Source: Neelides folsomi
Lineage: Eukaryota > Arthropoda > Collembola > Neelipleona > Neelidae
Reading direction: 5' to 3'
Length of the DNA stretch: 64,000 nt
NCBI GenBank assembly: GCA_034687125.1
Contig: JAQGBZ010000001.1
Span: 682,001 to 746,000, forward strand
Shown here: positions 28,001 to 39,700 of the stretch, one piece after another
How the letters are laid out: every line of letters begins with the position of its first letter
How positions within the stretch are numbered: position 1 is the stretch's first letter
Program-made: the position numbers and the translations under genes
The notes under the pieces: model-generated
Seen by the model: only the letters and a program-made list of their open reading frames with translations
Told to the model about the DNA's origin: nothing
Databases searched by the model: none

Positions 28001-31000
28001 TTTGGAGTAATCACACCGCAGAAGGGGAAACAAGCGAGTTTTATTTCTTTCTATTTTCTCTCAACAGTTCCTCCCAAATGGATTCACGAGCCTCAAAATG
28101 CAAAAATTGTCTTGAGAAGTGATCACATAATCCCTTGCTTCGCCGCCGGCTTTCCCCAACCAATTGTTAAATGGTTCAAAGGTGAAATTTCAAATTCATT
28201 AAATTTCCATTTGGAACCGAAGATTCCTTCATCTAAATAACCCTCATTTTCTCTCAGAGTCTGGTGTGATGAAGTCATTAATCAAAACGGATGGAAAATA
28301 CGAAATGCTTGAAGATGGAAGTCTTTTAATTCGAGACCTCAAACCAGCCGATTCCTCGTCTTACTTGTGCGAGGTGACGAACGGAGTCGGGAAAGGGATT
28401 TGGAAATCGATTCAAATTCACGTCAACAGTTAAGAAATTAAATTCTGTCCCTTCTTTTCTCTTCTCCATCCTTCCTGCCTATTCTCCAAATCTCTTAAGA
28501 ATTCTCCTTCAACTATTTTAATATATCATCTTCGGACTTAATCTCTTTTAAGTAGGAAACTTTTATCCTTTAACCCATTTCCCCCCATTCTTGGACAAAT
28601 GGTGAGGGACAATGGGATAAAAATTTAATTTAGTAAAGAAGGAGAATTTAGCAAAGGAGAAAAGGGATTTGGGAGGAGAATGAAGTAAATGTTCCATTCA
28701 TTAAAATTAAACGGTTCGTTGGGCAGCTCCGGCAAAAGTTTCAGCTCCGATGACATCCGTCGTTGTGGCTGAAGGACTCCCGGCCCTTTTGAAGTGTCAA
28801 GTCCATGGTGATCCTCCTATCCAAATCCTGTGGAAAAGAAGTGGAATCCTCATTGAGGAAACTCTCCCACGAATCTCATTACAAACGTCTATTGAGTCCA
28901 ACTCCACCTTCCTCACGGCTCAGCTCAAGATTGAGAAAAGTGCGAGATCCGACTCGGGCCTTTACACATGCCATGGATCTAATGAGTTCGGACGGGAAGA
29001 CGATACGATAAGTCTGGAAGTCAAAGGTAGATCTAATCTTCAACCAATAAATTGTTCACTACTCGCCTTCTCCGTCTTCCTCAATTAGAGCCAGAGAAAA
29101 GTTGGGGAACTTTTTTCCTATTTATTATGTAAAATCGATTTTCTCTGCGGAGCTAATTGGATTGGGCCGATTTCTCATATGGAGGGATTTCTCCATTTAT
29201 TTCCTCATTGTCAATTTCCTCTTTTATCCCCTTATTTTCCCTCTCTTTCGTGTTCACCACCGAGGCGGGGAAAATTGCTATTAGCAATTTAGTTCCAAAT
29301 GCTTATAGGATATATAGAAGAAGCCTTGGGTGAGAAGATGTATATTTCTAATTAGTGATATTTGGGACATTATAGCCCGTCCAATGCCTCCTAAGGATTT
29401 TATCGTCGAAGAAACTGGCTCAAGATTTATTCGACTACGTTGGTCTTTGGGACCTCAAACCCCGAAATCTGTCCCAGTCACCTATTTTATCCTTCAGTAT
29501 AAAAAATCCTCAAGTCTTTCTTGGAGCGGAGTGGAAGAAGTATTGAATACAACGGTTCAATCTCCCGCAACCCACGTTGTTCTAGAACCATTGGAACCAG
29601 TCACTACTTATGAAATCAGAATCTTTGCTTCTAATGAAATTGGCCAGAGCCTCCCTGCAGAGCCTCATACAGTCAGCACACTTCCTGAAGGTTAATTAAT
29701 TAATAATTTCACTAAAATAACTTTTAATCAAAAAATCATTAATTAACATTAAGCAGACATTAATTGCAATATTTATTAATACTAACTTAAATAAAGCATG
29801 TTTACTTGACCAAGGACTTACCATGAGTGAGATTAATTTAATATGAATATTTGGAAAAAATCAATATCAAAAAATTGAATTAAGAAAAAATTAAAAATAT
29901 TTACAGTTATTAGAAAATTCCAGTCATATTTAATGTAAAATTAATTATTAAAATCACTAAATTATAATTGGACAGTTGGAAATTCCATTAATGCTTCTAT
30001 ATAAAAATTGGCCTTTATTGCTTGAAAAACAATTTAGAAAGTGATAGAAGAAGCACAAGTCAGGATTTATATGTTAAAGTGAGATTAATTAAAAGAGCAA
30101 ATTGGGCTCAATTCCTCATTCTGTAATTACAATTTCAGCTCCATCCGGACCTCCACTAAATATTTCCACCATCCCACTGAGCCCAAATTCGGTGTTGGTG
30201 AGATGGGAACCGCCAGAGGCCTACTTACAACATGGTCCAATTGTCGGTTATCACGTCTTTGCCTCAATCCAGGCTAGCGGAATCTATTACAAGCTCCAGA
30301 GCGGTTCTAGTGGTGAGAATGGGAGCAATAATATGAACCCAATTATCGTTGACGAGAAGGAGAATTACCACGTGGAAGTAAAGTCGCTTCGGCCCAACTC
30401 TCAATATCGAATAACAGTACGGGCGTACAACAGTGCTGGCATGGGCCCTGACTCTCCCTTTGTTGCCGTTCACACTCCCGAAGGCGGTAATTAACTACGT
30501 GTTATTAATTACTTCCTCCTCACTATTAATTTCACCACTAAGGCTTCCATTTACACATTAAATCTCGTCTATGTAATCTTTACTGTCTCCACATCCCTAT
30601 TAAATAGAAATTATGTATAACTACTATACAACAAATAAATACAATATTGCTAAATATAATGTATTAAATATGTATTATGTAAATGCATATTGTTAAAACC
30701 ATATAAGATTTTCTATACATTATAATAATTGTTGGGGGAATCAACTTTTACTTTGACAGGTTGAACGGTTGAACCATCAAACGATTTTTTATTTGCAGCA
30801 CCTGAAGCTCCACCGAGGCATATTGAATGCACGGCGCTTTCTCCTAAAAGTTTGCAGATTCAATGGGAGTCCCCGGCTCCAGAGTTTGCCAACGGTCGTT
30901 TGACGGGATACAAAGTCATCTATCAACCTGTCGCAGAAGAGCGAGTCGGTGAGTTCATTCTCATGTGTTCTTTGCATTCCACTTCCCCTTTATGGACACG

Positions 31001-34000
31001 TCTTACATAATCCTTTCTCCTTAATCTTCTTGCGTGAGGAAGAAAATGACAATTAGAAGAAAGTTATACTTGCGAAAGTTTTTAGGTCAAAGATAAAATA
31101 TTAATGAAATCTTTTATTTTAATACTTTTTCATTCCTCGCGTTTTAATAGCAATTTCATCCTCTAATAGCTTTTTTTCCAAAAATTTTCTCAAGATAATG
31201 AAAGTAGCAGAGGGGAGGATTACTTTTGTAATTAGATGAACAATTAAAACAGCTTCCTCATTAAATCTAATTTTGGACGACGAGAAAACTTGTGATTTCA
31301 ATTTAAAACTTTTTGAGCTTGATCAAATTCCAAATTCCTTGTTATAAACAAATTATATCATTAAAAAGTTGTACATTTTACACTATCATCGAATCATCAT
31401 TATTTTAAAATTACAAATTTTCCATATTGTATGGGGAGAAAAGTTAAAACAATTCAATTTTAAGTTTATGAGATGAAAGTCAAGTTATATGTAATTTAGT
31501 GAAAAATTGAAAGATGAAGGATTTCATAAAATTTTCGCTTCAAAACATTGGGGATGACAATTAATCCTATTTCGTGTTCTTTCCCTCAACCTGACTTAAT
31601 GAGTTTCTTTCTCTTCAAAAGGTGAAAAGCCCGAAGTGAAGAAAACTTCAAACCGGGAAACGACGCTTCACGGACTACAAAGTTTCACTAATTACTCAGT
31701 CAGAACTTTGGCTATAACTGTGGGAGGAGAAGGAGTTCTTTCCGACCCAATCCATTGCCTCACAGAGGAAGATGGTAAAAAGCCAAATAGCTCTCTTTTA
31801 ACCCTTCTTTAATCAACTTCTTTGTCCTTCTCAATTTACACCTTAATTAATTCCCCGTTCTTTTAATTCCCCGATTTGGTTTAATGCCCGGTTCCCAGCT
31901 GAAATTGAAACTTTTTGCCGCAGTTTATCTAACCCGTATTTAACTTCCACCAAAGGGCCCTTAATTCAAGGGCCAAAGTTTGGTAATGTAAATAAGTGAA
32001 TTTGGGTGAATTAGTGCCAGACGAGCCGGAAGACGTGAAAGTGGTGGTTGGTGGGATCGGGACGGCCATTGTGAGTTGGCTCCCTCCACGAAGTCCGAAC
32101 GGGGTCATTTCCAAGTACATCGTATTCTGGAAGTCAGACAACGAGTCTGTAAAGGAGAAAACGCTTAATCCTTCTGGGGATGAAGAACAATTCTCGTTTG
32201 AGATCAAACGGCTGAAGGAGAATCAACGATACTCGTTCTGGGTGACGGCCAGCACAAGCTCTGGACCTGGAAAATCCTCCCATGCTCAAACTTTGACCAT
32301 CACTTCCAAAGGTGTGAATGATGATAATCCTTTTAACTCCCCTTTCCCGTCCATCAGACTGATAATCCTCTCCGCTCAGCTCCCAATTCCTGACACCGAT
32401 GGGGAAGAGAAATGAGGGAGAGGAAACTCCGTCATAAAAGTTGGGCTTAATTGGACCGATTTACTAACGAGTTTAATGGTCTCTTTTAGTACCAGCCAAA
32501 GTGGCTTCGTTTTCAGTCATAAGGACTCCCTTGTTGGATCAGCCCGTCATACTCCCGTGCCGGCATTCGGGAATCCCACCTCCGAAGTTTACGTGGATAA
32601 GGAAGAATCATCGAATGGAAAATCCTCACGTGATGAGGAATGGATCTCTTTTTATCACACGTGTCAAGGTTTGCTTTTTCTTTAACGTTAAATCCAACCC
32701 ATAATGTTCTTTTTAATAATAAGTTTATAATAATATTTTTATCTAAATCTTACTGTTAAATCTTGAAAATGTTGAAAAATACAGATAAGAAAATGTTAAT
32801 TTTATTTTAAAATTAATTTTAGAATACTTTTTAATAGATCAGTCTATTTTCTGTGATTTACAACCTGTTAAATACATATTAAAATGTTATTTAAACTGAT
32901 TTTAAGGAAATCTTGATTTTTATGATTTTAGGACAGCGACGAAGGTGATTATACTTGCAAAGTTGAAAATTCACTTGGACAAGACGAAGTTCATCATAAA
33001 ATTATCATCAGCCGTCCTCCCCCGGAAGTTCCTATTTATTTGGGCTACGTTTCTCATTCGAGTATCCAAGTTCACTGGGAGCCTCCTCTCGCCGACCCTC
33101 CTGTCACAGGTTTAAAACATTCATCCTGCCACTTACTGTTAGATAGTTGAATCTGCATGACAAATACCCGCACCTGCTCACAATGTGGAAGGGAATTAGA
33201 GGAAGGCGTTCATCAATCAAGCCTACAAATACACATTTTGATAAGTGGGCTTTACAATGGAATAACTTATGTAAATTCCCCAGGCTTTGTTCTCCTCTCC
33301 CAACATGGGACCGGAGGTGAGTGGGAAAGAAAGAACCTTTCACCCAAACTCACTTCTTGGACAATGGAAAAGCTGCTTTGTGGGAACTCTTACACGTTTA
33401 AGATAGCAGCCGTGAACGCGGTCGGGGTCGGTCAAATGAGCAAGGAATTGACTAAAAAGACTAATGGAGCGCCCCCCGAGGCTCCCAAATTAACCGAAGC
33501 TCTGGACGGGAACGGGACGTTGATCCGAATAGATCTGAGCCGTTGGTCTGACGGCGGCTGTCCAATTACCAAATTCCATATTGAATACAAACCAAAGGAC
33601 TCGGGATCCTGGCAGCGGATTTATAGGAAAGATAATCAAACCCGAGTGTTTGTGTTTAAGTCAGAGGCTAAGAAGAAATATGACATTAAAGTGAATGTAG
33701 AAAACGACGCCGGCTCAGTCACCAAAACATTCCATGATGTTGAATCTATACCTGGTAATTGCTTTCAACATCTTCAATCCTTACATTTATATGGCCCTAA
33801 AAACATTTTCTAAGTAGGGTCATACTTTACCAAATACATTACGTTGACTATTAGAGTTTCCATATGTTCCAACATGTTGCTTTTAAAAGTTGATGGTGGC
33901 TCAGAAATCACTGGCCTATAGTAGTGTATACCTTACTATGTATTATATTTATCTTATTTTATATCTTGTATCGAGTGTTTTTTTAAGGACGTTACCAACG

Positions 34001-35874
34001 AGTATGTTAAAGCATAGGGAAAAGTCACCATCTTCTATGCTTTAACATTACTCGTTGGTAACGTCCTTAAAAAACACTCGGTATTTATTCCAGAGTTCTT
34101 CGCCAACTATGAGAAAGTGATGGAACGGACAGATGAAAAGTCAAGCAACGGGAGCTTCCTTACAGATCCCCATGTTATTGTCCCCATTGTTTCGGCTGTC
34201 ATCTGCACGTGTGCCATTGCTGTTTGTATTCTCATCATCCTTAAGAGAAGGTAGATTATTGAACATTCTTATATTAGATCATAGGCCCATTTATCTTCCT
34301 CTAATAATGCCCACACAGCATTTATTTATTCTTGTATTTATAACATTACTAAAGGTTTAGATTTATGTAAGACTCCTAAGAGAAATTAAATAGAAAGTAC
34401 TGACATTGGGTTTAGTTTTTAATTATGATTAATCTAGGCACGCGGAATCAAAGGATGAATGGAAATTCGGGCACAGCAGCAGTCAACAAACATGGCTAAG
34501 TTCTGAGATAGAAAACAACCAAAATGGTAAGTAGTTACCTAACTATTGCTTAAACTTTAAATTTAAGATCCAATACTTAAATTTATTATTTTCACCGTTA
34601 TCAAAAGATTTAAACTATCAAATAACTTCAATTTACCAATTTTAAAAATATTAAATTAAAATATTAAACGCCGTACATATACATATGCAGGTATTTTACT
34701 TTTATGTACACTCTTGTGCCACACTCAACTTCCGACTTCCCCTTTACCCTCCCTGCTATAATTTTATTTTCCCCGAAGCAGTCATTTTGTAGGTTTGGTA
34801 CCTTATATCTTTAATCCACATATGATCACAATTAAAACTTCCAAATATCATGATTAAAATACAAGTGGTTGAGAAATGGTGTACTTAAAACATAAGAGTG
34901 CAATAAATCTGGCCGTTCACAAAGTGGAATAAAGGGATTTTGAAATATTCGGATTTTTTGAACCTATCGAAGTAATTGTATTTTTCACCATTGGGATAAA
35001 CACAAGAAAGGAGTATGTTCATGACCTCATTAAAGAGGATGACTTCAAGAAATCTTGGAAGAAAAAATTGGATGAATCTCCCATTGAAGAGATATGGAAA
35101 TCTATCAAAGATTGACTACCTCTATTCAATGCTCGCGTCAAGAACAAAGAGGGACATTTTGAGTAAACTGTATCACATCTTAATTGTCACAAATTAAGGT
35201 ATGATTTGGTATATTATTTCCGAAATTAACCCTTAAGTTCTTTATAAAATTCCATTTTACAAGTCGGAAGTTTAGTATGGCAGGAGAGTGTACAACTTTA
35301 TTTTATTAAAATTATAACTTCTTACTACATAAATATGATACAATCTACTTTTGCATAAAGAATGCGGAGGAGTTGGAGGCAATGGGAACATGTCGATATA
35401 TGCAACTTTGAATTCAACTAAACCGATTCCAATGGCCATCCGGGACTCGACAGTTCGGTTCCAAACTTTCGGGCAAAGGGAAAATTATGATGCTCCAACG
35501 ATGCCGGCATACTACAAGAAAAGCTGGAGGAAATCCAATAACTCTTCACCTCCAGAGGGAATCGACTTGGGTACATCCTTGGAAATTGAAATACTTCAAT
35601 GGCCCTCCAGATTACAACTACTCACATATTGCGTCTACTATAAAAGTCAATTTTAATTTTAGGTGTCTCACATATTTCCAACCAGAAGAATTACGGCATC
35701 AACCCTCAGCCTCTTCCTGAGCCGCCTCGAGCATTCCGAGCTACCTCAACGTCCTACTATGAACATGATCCCAATTCAGACTCGGATGTGGAAGATAGCG
35801 AATATCAGAGTTATGCAAGGCCTTATCAACTTACAGCTTACAGAAGAAGTAAAAAGAAGTTAAAATACGAATAA
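13006..35874 (+). CDS. Dscam: Dscam-like immunoglobulin/fibronectin receptor, complete CDS (1845 aa)
   Basis: Homophilic Ig-superfamily adhesion receptor of neurons and, in arthropods, haemocytes. Exons: 13006-13075, 16021-16204, 20367-20509, 20603-20786, 21557-21687, 24144-24264, 24616-24897, 25547-25710, 25916-26260, 26338-26625, 27026-27307, 28068-28181, 28258-28428, 28727-29026, 29376-29690, 30139-30486, 30799-30948, 31622-31774, 32015-32311, 32490-32668, 32932-33109, 33284-33754, 34094-34250, 34438-34526, 35361-35570, 35663-35874. They sum to 5538 nt and all junction phases agree. Approximate domains by residue: signal peptide 1-24; Ig1 27-132; Ig2 133-237; Ig3 238-333; Ig4 334-426; Ig5 427-541; Ig6 to 637; Ig7 to 731; Ig8 to 826; Ig9 to 926; FN1-FN4 927-1347; Ig10 1348-1450; FN5-FN6 to 1623; membrane helix 1650-1673; tail 1674-1845. 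Each Ig has its Cys pair with a YxC motif or a close variant. The order Ig9-FN4-Ig10-FN2, the LLCG motif in FN5 and the W-x-DGGCP motif in FN6 are diagnostic of Dscam. Exon 4 uses a GC donor. Only one copy of each Ig2, Ig3 and Ig7 exon is seen, so this is not visibly a hypervariable Dscam1 locus. The tail is short. A Dscam paralogue other than the insect Dscam1 orthologue is possible. Confidence 0.93.
13076..16020 (+). other. Dscam intron 1 (about 2.9 kb), no gene seen
   Basis: Non-coding AT-rich sequence between the signal-peptide exon and Ig1 exon 1. Short open frames occur on both strands, for example a hydrophobic one at 14278-14484, but none has flanking splice sites and phase that would fit the gene. 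A small palindromic AT-rich patch lies near 15680-15750. Confidence 0.6.
16205..20366 (+). other. Dscam intron 2 (about 4.2 kb), splits Ig1
   Basis: Starts with a GTACGT donor and ends with TTTCAG. It contains no second copy of either Ig1 half that I can see. Positions 18430-19420 are markedly rich in TATA/GTA/TAC words and differ in texture from the flanks. They could be an old degenerate repeat, but I find no terminal repeats or coding remnant. Confidence 0.55.
20603..20786 (+). other. Dscam: Dscam exon 4 (first half of Ig2) ending in a GC splice donor
   Basis: This exon encodes the first half of Ig2, from VDHPYEVYIMG to the codon fragment AG. The 3' end reads ACCAG followed by GCAAGG. No GT lies near enough to serve, and the AG|GCAAG context is the known strong consensus of GC-AG introns. 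Joining to the acceptor at 21556 restores the frame (codon AGA) and reaches the second Ig2 cysteine in FVCIAKN. The equivalent exon in insect Dscam1 is the exon 4 array; here only one copy is seen. Confidence 0.82.
21688..24143 (+). other. Dscam intron between Ig2 and Ig3 (about 2.5 kb)
   Basis: This is where the large exon 6 array sits in insect Dscam1. I looked for further Ig3 first halves, meaning an acceptor, a Cys in a DLLC-like context and a phase-2 donor, and found none. The only usable copy is the exon at 24144-24264. The open frames at 22397-22582 and 23128-23331 (minus) have no family motifs. Confidence 0.55.
33972..34080. repeat. Near-perfect inverted repeat (hairpin) in the intron before the Dscam transmembrane exon
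   Basis: A left arm of about 47 bases begins CGAGTGTTTTTTTAAGGACG near 33972. The reverse complement of the right arm (about 34035-34080) begins almost identically, with only a one-base length difference in the T run and one in a TA/TAA step. The loop is about 16 bases. The right arm ends about 13 bases before the acceptor at 34093, so the branch-point region falls inside the potential stem. It could be a small MITE or foldback element. Confidence 0.9.
34094..35874 (+). other. Dscam: Dscam transmembrane and cytoplasmic exons
   Basis: The exon at 34094-34250 encodes a juxtamembrane stretch, a hydrophobic helix (IVPIVSAVICTCAIAVCIL) and a basic stop-transfer (LKRR). Three exons (34438-34526, 35361-35570, 35663-35874) then give a tail of about 170 residues, about half the length in insect Dscam1. 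The third-last and last exons carry SIYATL, which fits the ITIM-type pattern S/I/V/L-x-Y-x-x-L, a proline-rich patch (PQPLPEPP), an acidic DSDVEDSEYQSY block and a lysine-rich C-terminus. The stop is TAA at 35872-35874. Confidence 0.85.
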
Positions 35875-36704
35875 AATCAATACTAAATCATTTATAAATT
35901 ATGGATTAAAGTTTATAATCATGTCTTAGATAAAGAAGCTGAGAAAAGTGCGAGAAACACATTAAAGAAGAAAGGAGCAAGACAACACAGAGGTTCGCGA
36001 GAATATTTAGAATGAACCTTTTTCTCGACATGATTTATCAAATGGTGATCTATTAAATAATCCTAATTTTAAAATGATATCAATTTACATCTTTGTACCT
36101 TCGGCACAAGCCATGAACTATTGAATAAAGTGATTTATATACAAATTATCATACGAATTGTGGAATTTATATAATTTATTGTGATTTTAAATTAAATGTC
36201 ACTATTGATCAAAGTACAAATTAACATTCAGTAAGTAAAATTAAAAATATTTAAGGCAATATTTTTTTACAAAAAATTCACAATGGTTGAAGCTAGGTCA
36301 GTTGCAAAAAGAGATATGTTGAACAAAGAACAATCCCAATTAATGCTACTTAAAATTATGAGTAATGTCTAAAAACGATAAAAACTTACAATTAGAATAA
36401 TAATAAATAATATACATGCTAATTTATAATTAAATACCAGTATCAATATGAGTAGCTTAACAAAGTTACAGAAAAGTTCATTTTCTTAATTACCTTCCAC
36501 CTAACTCACTCATTTCGTCACATTTTAAAATAAATGTTTTATAAATAAAATATGTATTAGTCTTATTCTTTACATAATTAAAAATTAATACAAATATTCA
36601 TTTGTAATTACCTACTTAAAGTTAGATATTCCTTGAGTATAGTTTCTTTAGCTTGAAATCATCCATCTTTCCTGAATTTACAGTTAAACAGGTAGTATCA
36701 AAAT
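35875..36704. other. Convergent intergenic region between Dscam-like and SMARCE1 genes
   Basis: About 830 bases between two stop codons on opposite strands, holding the 3' untranslated regions of both genes. It is very AT-rich and I see no additional coding potential. Confidence 0.7.
36124..36129 (+). terminator. Putative poly(A) signal of the Dscam-like gene
   Basis: AATAAA about 250 bases after the stop codon. It is the nearest well-placed canonical hexamer; the region is AT-rich, so chance occurrence is possible. Confidence 0.4.
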
Positions 36705-39700
36705 TTATTTTTCTTCTGGAGCTTCTGCAGCTACAACAGGTTCAGTCTCAGCCACAGGGACCTCAGCGGGTTCTTCGACAACCGGCACTTCGCTTATCGC
36801 TTCTTCTGTTGTCGTTTGCTCAACTGGAATTTCAGTGCTTTCTTCTACAACTGAAGTATCCTTTGCTTCCTCAAGAATGGGCACCGGCTCTTCAACTGGT
36901 TGAATGATCTGAGTCTCACATTCTGCCTCACTCTCCAATTTCTCAATTGGTTCTTCAGGTGCTGGTGGCTCAGAAGTTTCCACAACCGCTTCAATCTCCT
37001 TAGGTGGTTCTTCAACTTTAACTTCTTCAGTCTCCACAGCTGCTGATTCCACAGGAATTTGTTGAGTTTCACACTGATCTTTGGTTTCAACCATCGGAGT
37101 CATTTCTTCTGGTACACTTTGACCAACATCGACACTATCAACTTCCATCGGTTCTTCATTTTGCTCGGTTGGAATCTCCACCTGACTCGTCAACACTTCT
37201 TCATCCCTTTGTTCAGGAACTTCAATTGTAGGTTCAGGAAGTAAGCTTTCTTCTACCAATTCTGAAGGAGGCGGTTCGGAAATTTCTGGTTCAGGAGCAA
37301 TCACTTCACTCAATATTTCAGAAACAGATTCAAGCTTTTCTTCAGGCACTGGTTCAGTTGGAATTTGCAATTCTTCAGAAGTTGGTTCATGTGGAGGAAC
37401 AAATTGTTCTTCCATAAGAATTGGACCTTGAGATTCTGTTGGAATTAATCCCCCTTCATGCTCATGAGTTTCATGGGCCACCAATGGAATTTCAATTTGA
37501 GAAATGAGATTGGAACTTTCTGGGTTCTCATGAAGTTCAATTGGCATTTCTGGGTTGAATGTTTGTTCTTGGAAGGCTTGTTCTGATGGAGCTTCACTTT
37601 GTTGTAACAAGACCTCTGAAGGTGGAACCAATTCCTGTTGAACTTCACTCTCAAGCTGAAACGTAGTTTCCTTGATTAAAGACGGTTCTTCAGATTCTTG
37701 AATTTCCATTGCGTCCGGTTCAACTCTTTCAACTATCGGCATAGGAGCTTCAATTTCCATTGCCTCAACATGAGGAAGTTCAATAGAAGCCTGGGGTTTT
37801 GCCGGCTGATCATCCAATGATGCAATTGCTGAGGAAGAACTGTCCGCCAGGGCCAATCTATCAGTTTCGCTCTGTTCAACTGCTTCTGATTTTCCCGGTC
37901 CTTCAATTTCTGGTTCTTTCTTGGATTCTTCAGGGCGTTCGAGTGGCCCTTCAGACCTCGGAGCTTCAGGGTTAATTTGGGGAAAGGGTGGAGGAGGAGG
38001 TTGAGCAGCTTGTTGTTTCGCTTTTTCTTCAAACTCCTTTCTTAGAATTTCCATTTGTTTCTCAATGAACTTTTGGAAGGTTTCGTCTTCGACGGCTCTC
38101 TTGCAATGTTTCTTTAACTCTTCATTGAATGTGTCACTCGACTCCATAAATTTTCTCTTCTTTGCTTCGAACTTTTCTTCAATCTGTTGTAATTCTGTTT
38201 CTAATTTTTTCTAGGAAAATCAAAAAATTCGGACGTTATACTTTGGTTAGATAGATACAGATACAGACAAACATGGATGAAGTATCTAAAAAATCATTAG
38301 TTAAAATAGCTTTTTTAAAATAAAATAAAAATAAATTACCTGGTGCATTGTCAAAGATTGAACTTGGCGTTTCAATACACTCATTCTAGCTGTTGTGACC
38401 ACCGATCTGATATCCGGCACCATCGAATCTGAGAAGATTTCATTGATGAGTCGGTGGTTTCTTAAATATCTCGCGTGTGCTCGATGTTTCTCAGAAAATC
38501 CATCATCGATATCTAAAAACAAGCAGAAAATCATAACAATTAATATTTAATTTTATAAAATATTAGTTTATATAAAAAATCATAGATAAATTGTAGAATA
38601 TTTAAGTACCATCTTCGTCTTCAGCAGGTTGAATTTCAATTCGCCTTTCGGCTGCAGATACTCCTTTTGAATTCCGGCTCGATTCGTTGTCTCTTTCACT
38701 GAGATCTTGTTGAGCTAAATTAATTTTATATATAATTTTATAATAAAACGATGGACCCTTTCTTTCGTTCAAGCAAGCAATTGAAAAAGCCATTTTTTGA
38801 AGAAAATATATTCTATATTACAAAAGAAATTAAGCAATGAAAACATACCTCTAGTTTTAGCAGCAATGTAAGATTGATATTGTGGTGAATTGTGAAATGT
38901 TTTCAAGGCACGTTCATATTCACTCTAGTAAGAGAAAATAATGAAAAGAATAATCAACTGTTACAAAAATACTTTTACCCAACTTTTGCCTTTTAATTTA
39001 AAACTTAATATGAGAGCAAGAGATCTTATAAATCTTAATTAAATATTTCAGCCAAAATAAAAGTTTTCATTTCATCAACATGCTTAATAATTTGAAAATA
39101 AAAAATTGCAGTTTTCGGAGTACTTTACATCGACTATTAAAAAAACCTTTTGTTTTGGCTGAAATCCAAGATTGGTAGCCGGACGAGTTGTAATAACTTT
39201 TCAAAGAGTCATTATAATCCACCTATTTATTAGCCATTAAATTTAAAATCTAAAAAATTAACTTTCATTTATTTTAAAACTAAACTTTATCCTACAATTT
39301 TATCCATTTAAATGTCGTTCAAAAATTCTAATTCGTCAAGTTTTTGATTGATTCAGATTATATCATAGTTCCAGATTTTTGAAAAATTCAAGTAGAATAT
39401 CATAAAAAGTTTTAAAAATTACCTTTTCACTTTCATATTCCGCAATGTATTCCTGTTTTTCAGGCTCAGGTAGATCTCTCCACATCCGTCCAATAATTTT
39501 CCCAATTTCCCATAACTTCAGATCCGGATTTTCGGCTTTGACCTGATCCCAAACTTTTCTGCTATATCTCATGTAGGGCATTAAAGGCTTCTCAGGAGCT
39601 TTCGGAGCTTTCGGAATTCGGCCATCCTATTTATAAAAATACAATCATTTTAGAGTTGAAAGGGAAAGTGAATATTTCTTGAGCTTACGGCAAATCCTTT

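Noticed and set aside
36653-38032. Several other-frame open frames over the SMARCE1 tail
   Set aside because: They are shadows of the repetitive Glu/Pro-coding exon; only one frame continues the conserved SMARCE1 core.
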